Assembly: GCA_902476645.1 (NCBI GenBank)
Contig: CABSEG010000005.1
Location: 28,496-92,495, forward strand
Reading direction: 5' to 3'
Origin: an uncultured Lachnospiraceae bacterium
Lineage (GTDB): Bacteria; Bacillota; Clostridia; Lachnospirales; Lachnospiraceae
DNA length: 64,000 nucleotides
Shown here in pieces: positions 58,782 through 64,000 of this stretch. Made by a program: the position numbers and the translations under genes. Below the pieces are notes generated by a model. The model was not told where the DNA came from. It saw nothing but the letters and a program-made list of their open reading frames with translations, and made no database searches. The number at the start of each line of letters is the position of its first letter. The stretch's first letter is position 1.

Positions 58782-59770
58782 GAAAAGTTGCAGGATATAT
58801 TGGGAAAAACTTCATCCGGATGGTGATTTTACTGGTAGCAGTCAGCATCGTCACCTTTGTCTTGGTTTCCGCTTCCCCCATTGATCCGCTGCAAGCCAAC
58901 GTGGGTCAGGCAGCCCTTGGAACCATGAGCCAGGAACAAAAAGAGAAGCTGGAAGCATACTGGGGAGTAAATACGCCGCCGGTTCAGCGATATGCAAACT
59001 GGGCAAAGGGTGTGCTGAAAGGAGACATGGGAGAATCCCTGTTATACCGACAGCCGGTGATGCAGGTCATAGGCGTGAAGCTGGCCAATTCTTTGTTTTT
59101 GATGGTTATTGCGTGGATACTCTCAGGCCTTTTCGGACTTTTCCTGGGGGTGATTGCCGGAGCCTTCCGGGGAAGCATCCTGGATAAAGGAGTGAAAGGG
59201 TATTGCCTTTTGATTGCCAGTACTCCCGTCTTTTGGCTGGCACTGTTGTTGCTTTTAATCTTCGGGGTATGGCTGAAGGTGCTTCCCATAGGCCTGAGCG
59301 TGCCCATTGGTGTGGAGGCCAGCGGCGTGACCTTTTTAGACCGGGTCTCCCACGCCATCTTGCCGGCGGTGACCCTGAGTATCACGGGGGTGGCCAACAT
59401 TGCCCTCCACACCAGAGAAAAAATGATTGATGTGATGGAGAGCGAATATGTGTTGTTTGCCAAGGCCAGAGGGGAGAAGACTGTTAGTATTATACGCAGG
59501 CATGGACTTCGTAATATTTTGCTGCCCGCCATGACTCTGCAGTTTGCCTCCATCAGCGAGATTATCGGTGGCTCTGTGCTGGTAGAGCAGGTCTTCTCCT
59601 ATCCGGGACTTGGCCAGGCAGCTGTGGCAGCCGGGACGGGAAGCGATGTGCCTTTACTGATGGGAATTACCCTGATCACAGCGGCGATCGTCTTTCTTGG
59701 AAACTTTGTAGCGAACAGTCTGTACGGGCTCATTGATCCCAGGATGAGAAGAGGAGGGAAGGGCTTATGA
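58778..59770 (+). CDS. ABC importer permease 1 (OppB/DppB/NikB type)
   Basis: A 330-residue inner-membrane permease with six hydrophobic segments: N-terminal FIRMVILLVAVSIVTFVLV, then a 60-residue outer loop, then four or five more segments. The EAA loop REKMIDVMESEYVLFAKARG (about 211-230), which touches the ATPases, and VEQVFSYPGLGQA near the end are typical. It overlaps the SBP gene by four bases and the second permease by four. Confidence 0.92.
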   Translation: MRKVAGYIGKNFIRMVILLVAVSIVTFVLVSASPIDPLQANVGQAALGTMSQEQKEKLEAYWGVNTPPVQRYANWAKGVLKGDMGESLLYRQPVMQVIGVKLANSLFLMVIAWILSGLFGLFLGVIAGAFRGSILDKGVKGYCLLIASTPVFWLALLLLLIFGVWLKVLPIGLSVPIGVEASGVTFLDRVSHAILPAVTLSITGVANIALHTREKMIDVMESEYVLFAKARGEKTVSIIRRHGLRNILLPAMTLQFASISEIIGGSVLVEQVFSYPGLGQAAVAAGTGSDVPLLMGITLITAAIVFLGNFVANSLYGLIDPRMRRGGKGL

Positions 59771-60591
59771 GACGAAGAAATGAGCGCTTTCGCATCCTGG
59801 TAAGGATCGCCGTAACCCTGGCATTCTTAGCATTGGTGACGGTAGGTGGAATTTTGTGTTATGATGGGGCATTGGTGACAGATTTTTCCAGGAAAAATTT
59901 ACAGCCCTGTCTGGAATATCTTTTTGGGACGGACTGGCTTGGCAGAAATATGTTGTATCGTACCTTAACGGGACTTTCCATGAGTATTTTAATCGGTGTG
60001 GCGGCTGCCTTTATCAGTGCCGTTATCGCCCTGTTTCTGGGGATTATGGCAGCTACCCTGGGGAAAAAGGCAGACAGCCTGATCTGTGGCTGCATTGATA
60101 TGGTGATGGGGATCCCCCATATACTGCTGCTGATTTTAATTTCCTTTGCCATGGGGAAGGGACTGAAAGGCGTGGTGGTGGGCGTGGCGCTCTCCCACTG
60201 GCCATCCCTGGCAAGAGTAATTCGGGCAGAGGTATTGCAGCTGAAGGAGAGTCCATATATTCAGATCGCAGGAAAGTTGGGGCAGAGCAAGTGGAAGATT
60301 GCCGTAAAGCACATGGTGCCCCATCTGGCTCCCCAGTTCATTGTGGGGCTGATTCTTTTGTTTCCCCATGCCATTTTACACGAGGCCAGTATTACCTTTT
60401 TAGGTTTTGGCCTTTCTTCAGAGCAGCCGGCAGTTGGGATTATCCTGTCTGAAAGTATGAAATATCTGATCACGGGGAAGTGGTGGTTGGCTGTTTTTCC
60501 GGGACTGATGCTGGTGCTCACCGTCGTGCTGTTTGACCGGCTGGGCAACTCATTGAGAAGATTGCTGGACCCGTCCAGTGCCCATGAATAG
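59767..60591 (+). CDS. ABC importer permease 2 (OppC/DppC/NikC type)
   Basis: A 274-residue inner-membrane permease partner: N-terminal segment (LVRIAVTLAFLALVTVGGIL), GTDWLGRNMLYRTLTGLSMS typical of the OppC group, then five further hydrophobic segments with the EAA-like loop VIRAEVLQLKESPYIQIAGKLG and HEASITFLGFGL near the end. It overlaps the first permease by four bases; the ATPase follows after nine. Confidence 0.92.
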   Translation: MRRRNERFRILVRIAVTLAFLALVTVGGILCYDGALVTDFSRKNLQPCLEYLFGTDWLGRNMLYRTLTGLSMSILIGVAAAFISAVIALFLGIMAATLGKKADSLICGCIDMVMGIPHILLLILISFAMGKGLKGVVVGVALSHWPSLARVIRAEVLQLKESPYIQIAGKLGQSKWKIAVKHMVPHLAPQFIVGLILLFPHAILHEASITFLGFGLSSEQPAVGIILSESMKYLITGKWWLAVFPGLMLVLTVVLFDRLGNSLRRLLDPSSAHE

Positions 60592-60600
60592 GAGGCCCAT

Positions 60601-61557
60601 ATGAGCTGTTTAGATAAAAGACATATTTTGGAAATCGAGAATCTCTCCGTAACCTTTCGTCAATATGAAGGCGGACTTCGTCAGACGGAGCTTCCCGTGA
60701 TCTCAGATTTAAATGTATCCGTTCATGAGGGAGAGATTGTAGCCGTGGTAGGCGCCAGCGGTTCCGGGAAAAGCCTTTTAGCCCATGCGGTTATGGGAGT
60801 ATTGCCCCGAAATGCCAGGATGGAGGGAGAAATCTATTACAACGAGGAACTTCTGACCGAAGAACGCTTAAAGAAACTGCGGGGAAGGGAAATTGCCCTG
60901 GTTCCCCAGAGCGTAAATTATCTGGATCCGTTGATGAAGGTGGGAAAGCAGGTGGCCGGACAGGAGGGCAGTAAAGCTATCCGCAGAAAAGTCAGAGGAT
61001 TGTTTCACAAGTATGGCCTGGAGGACGAAGTGCTGGGGCTTTATCCGTTTGAGTGTTCCGGGGGAATGAGCAGGCGGATTCTTCTGGCCACTGCCCTGAC
61101 TGGGGGAGCCAATCTGATCATTGCAGATGAGCCTACGCCGGGACTTCAGCTGGAGCTTGCCAAGCAGGCCATGCAGGACTTTCGAACCTTTGCAGATCAG
61201 GGGAAAGGCGTGCTTTTGATCACCCATGATATTGAACTGGCCCTGGAGGTGGCAGACCGGATCGCCGTTTTTTACGCCGGAACTACCGTGGAAGAGGCAA
61301 AGGTGGAGGACTTTTCCAGCGAGAAAACGCTTCGTCACCCCTACACAAAAGCGCTTTGGAGAGCTATGCCCAAGAACGGCTTTCAGAGCATACCCGGAAC
61401 ACAGCCCTATGTGAAAGACATGCCTAAAGGCTGTCCCTTTGGCCCCAGGTGCGAACTGTTTGATGAGGAGTGCACCGGAAAGATTCCTGTTCAGGTGGTC
61501 AATTGCGGTACCGTGCGCTGTGTGAAATGTCATGGAAAGGAGGGACACCGACATTGA
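60601..61557 (+). CDS. ABC importer ATPase 1 (OppD/DppD/NikD type)
   Basis: A 318-residue cytoplasmic ATPase. Walker A GASGSGKSLLAHAV (about 55), signature CSGGMSRRILLATAL, Walker B LIIADEPTPGL. The C-terminal extension has the Opp/Dpp cysteine cluster CPFGPRCELFDEEC and later Cys residues, which bind an Fe-S cluster in some family members. The signature is SGGMSRR instead of the common SGGMRQR. Works with the second ATPase. Confidence 0.92.
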   Translation: MSCLDKRHILEIENLSVTFRQYEGGLRQTELPVISDLNVSVHEGEIVAVVGASGSGKSLLAHAVMGVLPRNARMEGEIYYNEELLTEERLKKLRGREIALVPQSVNYLDPLMKVGKQVAGQEGSKAIRRKVRGLFHKYGLEDEVLGLYPFECSGGMSRRILLATALTGGANLIIADEPTPGLQLELAKQAMQDFRTFADQGKGVLLITHDIELALEVADRIAVFYAGTTVEEAKVEDFSSEKTLRHPYTKALWRAMPKNGFQSIPGTQPYVKDMPKGCPFGPRCELFDEECTGKIPVQVVNCGTVRCVKCHGKEGHRH

Positions 61558-62153
61558 AACTGGAGGCAAGAAACATTTACTTTACGTATCCTGGGAGTAA
61601 AGAGCCGGTGCTGGAGGATGTGAGCCTGGTATTGGAAAGCAATCAGCGCCTTGGACTTCTGGGACCCAGTGGACTTGGGAAAACCACTCTGGCTAAAATC
61701 CTGGCCGGATACGAGAAGCCGGATACCGGAGAAGTTTTACTGGACGGGGCTCCTCTTGCCGCAAAAGGTTACTGTCCGGTGCAGATGATCTGGCAACATC
61801 CGGAACGATCGGTAAATCCCAGACTGAAAATGAAAGAGGTTCTTGCGGAAGGGGACCGGATACCGGAGCGGATTATACAAAAGCTTGGAATTGAGAGAGA
61901 CTGGCTGGAGCGCTATCCTCAGGAACTGTCCGGAGGAGAGATGCAGAGATTTTGTATTGCCCGGGCTCTTGGAGAACGAACCAGGTTTTTGATTGCCGAT
62001 GAGATCAGCACCATGTTGGATCTGATTACCCAAAGCCAGATTTGGAATTTCCTTATAGAAGAGGTGCGGGAAAGAACGATTGGCCTTCTTGTGATCAGCC
62101 ATAGCCAGGAACTTTTGGATTATGTCTGCACCAAACAGACTCATTTGCAGTAG
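61554..62153 (+). CDS. ABC importer ATPase 2 (OppF/NikE type, short)
   Basis: A 199-residue cytoplasmic ATPase: Walker A GPSGLGKTTLAKIL, signature LSGGEMQRFCIARAL, Walker B FLIADEISTMLD. The start is TTG 61554, overlapping the previous stop, with AAAGGAGGG eight bases upstream; an in-frame ATG at 61470 lies inside the first ATPase gene. It lacks the C-terminal extension of full OppF (about 310 residues), as NikE-like short forms do. The length supports a nickel- or metallophore-type importer slightly more than a peptide importer, but is not decisive. Confidence 0.9.
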   Translation: MKLEARNIYFTYPGSKEPVLEDVSLVLESNQRLGLLGPSGLGKTTLAKILAGYEKPDTGEVLLDGAPLAAKGYCPVQMIWQHPERSVNPRLKMKEVLAEGDRIPERIIQKLGIERDWLERYPQELSGGEMQRFCIARALGERTRFLIADEISTMLDLITQSQIWNFLIEEVRERTIGLLVISHSQELLDYVCTKQTHLQ

Positions 62154-62155
62154 CC

Positions 62156-62650
62156 TTAGGGAGTCTGAAACAAAGGAAGATTAGGCGGAAAGTAGGTAAA
62201 TACAAAGAAACACACCCCCAAGATCAGGCAGAGCGCAAGAGGAAGAAAAATGCCCTGTTTTTGTTTTTCGCCTGTGGCGAGAGAACCGGCTACAACAAAA
62301 GAAAAAAGGACGCTGATAAAATAAATAGCCAGGTCGATGGCCAGTACAGAATGGCCAAGAAAGGCAGTGTAGGCATAAAATAGGATTGGTATAAGCAGAC
62401 TGCCGGCTAGCGTTCCATACAGATACCCGGATAGAAAGCGGGGATTTTCCCGGAGCCCCCCCCTGCAAAAGAGAAGCAGATAAAGGAGCATGGGAAAGAA
62501 CAGAAGCTTGATATGCTCCCATACGGATTCATTTACCGGGGCAAAGAGTCCAACAATGGGATTTTGTCCTGACCAGTCATAAAAAAAGTGCATCAGGGAA
62601 CCCAATATTGAGACGAACAGAATTCCCCCAACCATTGTCTTTTTCATCAT
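62156..62650 (-). CDS. DUF6512-like small membrane protein
   Basis: A 164-residue membrane protein with about five hydrophobic segments (for example KLLFFPMLLYLLLFC and AIDLAIYFISVLFSFVVAGSL). The motif HFFYDWSGQNPIVGLFAPVN at about 16-35 and NESVWEHIK directly after are what I remember for the DUF6512 family. Function unknown. The start is one of several ATG and GTG codons (62647, 62650, 62656, 62659); AAAGGGTG sits best before 62650. It is convergent with the ABC importer operon, whose stop is two bases away. Confidence 0.7.
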   Translation of the reverse strand: MMKKTMVGGILFVSILGSLMHFFYDWSGQNPIVGLFAPVNESVWEHIKLLFFPMLLYLLLFCRGGLRENPRFLSGYLYGTLAGSLLIPILFYAYTAFLGHSVLAIDLAIYFISVLFSFVVAGSLATGEKQKQGIFLPLALCLILGVCFFVFTYFPPNLPLFQTP

Positions 62651-62716
62651 CAACATCACCCTTTTTAAGGATATGCAGCAGGGCCGGAGGATATTCTTAA
62701 GTTTTTCATAAGTGGA

Positions 62717-62745
62717 TTGACAGTCCAGGGAAAAAATGCTACATT
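62717..62745 (+). promoter_or_regulatory. SigA-type promoter of the manganese-riboswitch transcript
   Basis: Consensus TTGACA (62717-62722), 17-bp spacer, TACATT (62740-62745). Transcription would begin right at the aptamer. Confidence 0.85.
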
Positions 62746-62752
62746 GTTTCCA

Positions 62753-62851
62753 AGCAATATAAGGGAGTAGCCAAACACAATTGTGTATTTGAAATCGTCA
62801 CCCGATGCCGGAGGCATCCGTATCAAATGAGATGTGCAAGACTTTTATTGT
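62753..62851 (+). ncRNA. yybP-ykoY manganese riboswitch
   Basis: The conserved core pieces are in order: AAGGGAGTAGC (62761-62771), then CGTCA (62796-62800) and finally GCAAGACTTT (62837-62846). P1 can form between CAATATAAG (62755-62763) and CTTTTATTG (62842-62850). Internal helices include ATTTGA (62787-62792) with TCAAAT (62823-62828) and GATGCC/GGCATC (62804-62818). The family binds Mn2+. P1 uses the same bases as the terminator's 5' arm, so metal binding should switch the gene on. Confidence 0.82.
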
Positions 62852-62881
62852 GACAGAGATGTCATGATAAGAGTCTTTTTT
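62838..62881 (+). terminator. Riboswitch-controlled terminator
   Basis: An 18-bp stem (62838-62855 with 62860-62877) with three G-U pairs and a GAGA loop, followed by T4; it ends three bases before the first in-frame ATG. Its 5' arm includes the last conserved aptamer bases, so aptamer and terminator exclude each other. Confidence 0.9.
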
Positions 62882-62901
62882 AAATGGTAAAGGAGAAGCA
62901 T

Positions 62902-63327
62902 ATGAGTGAGAAAACTGAGGAAATCGAAATCAGAGAAGCCATTGCCGCGGGAAGAAAGACGTTATATTATCTGGAAAACGCGCAGGAAAGCTTATCGAAA
63001 GCCAAGAACTGGGGCACCTGGGACATGCTGGGAGGAGGCTTTTTTGCAGGGATGATGAAACATTCCAAGCTGGAAGACGCGCAGGATGCTGTGGAACAGG
63101 CAAGATCTGAGATGCGAAATTTTCAAAGGGAGTTAAAAGACGTAGATCGCGCCCTGGAATTTCAGGTAGATGTGCAGGGGTTTTTGCTGTTTGCCGATTT
63201 TTTCTTCGATGGTATTGTGGCAGACTGGCTGGTGCAGAGTAAAATATCAGAGGCGGCAGAACAGGTAGAGGAAGCCATAGTTTTGGTAAACGAATTGCTG
63301 GAGGACCTGGAACGGATGCGAGATTAG
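62902..63327 (+). CDS. Uncharacterised helical protein under Mn2+ riboswitch control
   Basis: A 141-residue soluble or weakly membrane-associated protein that I do not recognise as a named family. It looks mostly alpha-helical and coiled-coil-like at both ends (REAIAAGRKTLYYLENAQES; AAEQVEEAIVLVNELLEDLE), with a Gly-rich centre WGTWDMLGGGFFAGMMKHSK and an aromatic stretch QGFLLFADFFFDGIVADWLV. No signal peptide, no clear metal motif, no transporter-like segments. ATG 62902 has AAAGGAG six bases upstream; an ATG at 62884 is possible. Control by a Mn2+ riboswitch suggests a part in manganese handling or protection, which is inference only. Confidence 0.8.
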   Translation: MSEKTEEIEIREAIAAGRKTLYYLENAQESLSKAKNWGTWDMLGGGFFAGMMKHSKLEDAQDAVEQARSEMRNFQRELKDVDRALEFQVDVQGFLLFADFFFDGIVADWLVQSKISEAAEQVEEAIVLVNELLEDLERMRD

Positions 63328-63356
63328 TCTTTTGTCAATATTTTTGAAAAAAATAC

Positions 63357-63384
63357 TTGCAATTTAAAAATTCTGTGTTATATT
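63357..63384 (+). promoter_or_regulatory. Promoter of clpB
   Basis: TTGCAA (63357-63362), 16-bp spacer, TATATT (63379-63384), in an AT-rich gap. Confidence 0.6.
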
Positions 63385-63390
63385 AGTTAT

Positions 63391-63409
63391 AGAACAAATG
63401 AAATGTTCT
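63391..63409. promoter_or_regulatory. Inverted repeat between the clpB promoter and start
   Basis: AGAACA-N7-TGTTCT begins seven bases after the -10 box, where a repressor would block transcription. It is neither CIRCE nor a CtsR heptad repeat, the two known heat-shock operators in Firmicutes. Confidence 0.4.
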
Positions 63410-63449
63410 GTCCTGTAACCAGGAAATATCAAGATGAGGAGGGCTGGTT

Positions 63450-64000
63450 ATGAACATTAACAAATTTACGCAGAAATCCATGCAGGCAGTAAATGACCTG
63501 GAAAAAATCGCATATGAATACGGAAACCAGGAAGTGGAGCAGGAGCATCTGCTTTACAGTCTGCTGAATCAGGAAGACAGCCTGATTCTGAAGCTGATTG
63601 AGAAGATGGAAATCAACAAAGAGCATTTTGCCAAAAATCTGGACAATGCTTTAAATAAAAGAACCAAGGTGTCCGGTGGGCAGCTTTATATTGGGCAGCA
63701 CCTGAATAAGGTACTGGTGAGCGCAGAGGATGAGGCAAAGGCCATGGGTGATGAATATGTGTCTGTGGAACACCTATTCCTGGCCATGATACGGTATCCG
63801 AACGAGGGAATCAAAGCCCTTTTCAAGGAGTACGGGATCACCAGAGAACGATTTTTACAGGCATTGTCCACGGTCAGAGGAAATCAGAGAGTGGTCAGTG
63901 ACAATCCTGAGGCGACCTATGATACGCTGAACAAATATGGCCAGGATCTGGTGGAGAAGGCCAAAAATCAGAAACTGGACCCCGTAATCGGAAGAGACGC
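63450..64000 (+). CDS. clpB: ATP-dependent disaggregase ClpB, N-terminal part (partial)
   Basis: The gene runs off the right edge; 183 residues are visible. ClpB extracts proteins from aggregates with DnaK. The visible part is the Clp N domain with its two repeats (MNINKFTQKSMQAVNDLE..., with QEHLLYSLL at about 31-39 and EHLFLAMI at about 107-114), then the linker to the first AAA domain, ending in KLDPVIGRD. The LDNALNKRTKVSG and LNKVLVSAEDEAK segments favour ClpB over ClpC. ATG 63450 has AGGAGGG six bases upstream. Confidence 0.92.
   Translation, partial: MNINKFTQKSMQAVNDLEKIAYEYGNQEVEQEHLLYSLLNQEDSLILKLIEKMEINKEHFAKNLDNALNKRTKVSGGQLYIGQHLNKVLVSAEDEAKAMGDEYVSVEHLFLAMIRYPNEGIKALFKEYGITRERFLQALSTVRGNQRVVSDNPEATYDTLNKYGQDLVEKAKNQKLDPVIGRD

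Overview
The window looks like a chromosomal segment of a spore-forming, anaerobic gut Firmicute of the Lachnospiraceae (Blautia/Dorea/Ruminococcus gnavus-like; genus not settled). The evidence is a full set of sporulation and germination genes (GerA/GerB/GerC-like, SpoIIR, SPOCS-LysM coat protein, YtaF, Spo0E-like), a fermentative bifunctional AdhE, secreted carbohydrate-binding and carbohydrate-cleaving proteins with Lachnospiraceae-style Lys-rich tails, cohesin and dockerin modules, and strong AGGAGG ribosome sites with some TTG and GTG starts. No tRNA, rRNA, insertion sequence, phage or CRISPR array was seen. Most of the window is conserved core; the accessory parts are about 0.7-1.9 kb, 42.7-54.6 kb and 57-62.7 kb.

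Layout. 0-2 kb: end of purL, then a secreted LRR protein interrupted by an in-frame TAG. 2-4.2 kb (minus strand): malQ-plsC. 4.4-8.2 kb: p-aminobenzoate (folate) operon pabA-pabB-HAD-pabC with a PrcB-like lipoprotein. 8.3-11.5 kb: SPOCS-LysM protein, ispE, GntR regulator. 11.6-15.5 kb: ger operon and spoIIR. 15.5-17.3 kb (minus): typA. 17.6-21.7 kb: double-OB SSB-like protein, corrinoid adenosyltransferase, lysine riboswitch with dapA-dapB, EamA transporter. 21.9-35.5 kb: murE, then the conserved Firmicute run priA-def-fmt-yugP-rsmB-rlmN-prpC-prkC-rsgA-rpe-thiN. 35.6-37.5 kb: ychF, Spo0E-like peptide, cyclophilin. 37.6-42.7 kb: adhE with two Rex-like operators, an APH-fold kinase, a GNAT protein, ytaF. 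42.8-44.6 kb: a two-gene dockerin/cohesin cassette. 44.7-47.6 kb: trpS, an ArsC/Spx-like protein, a large NYN-domain protein. 47.9-54.6 kb: a 2230-residue secreted GH2 beta-galactosidase. 54.6-56.4 kb: an attenuator leader and an Lsa/CplR-like ABC-F protein. 56.5-62.2 kb: greA and a five-gene Opp/Nik-type ABC importer. 62.2-64 kb: a DUF6512-like membrane protein (minus), a manganese (yybP-ykoY) riboswitch in front of an unknown 141-residue gene, and the start of clpB.

Most distinctive points: (1) an adjacent minimal dockerin/cohesin pair, the dockerin being attached to what looks like a degenerate, isolated GH3 C-terminal domain and the cohesin to a sortase-like anchor; (2) a beta-galactosidase whose catalytic domain is split by an inserted LamG-like domain; (3) a Mn2+ riboswitch with a mutually exclusive terminator controlling a gene of unknown function; (4) an ABC-F resistance-type gene preceded by promoter, mini-ORF, competing hairpins and terminator; (5) twin Rex-like operators flanking the adhE promoter core. 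All assignments come from reading the sequence and remembered family motifs; no database search was run.
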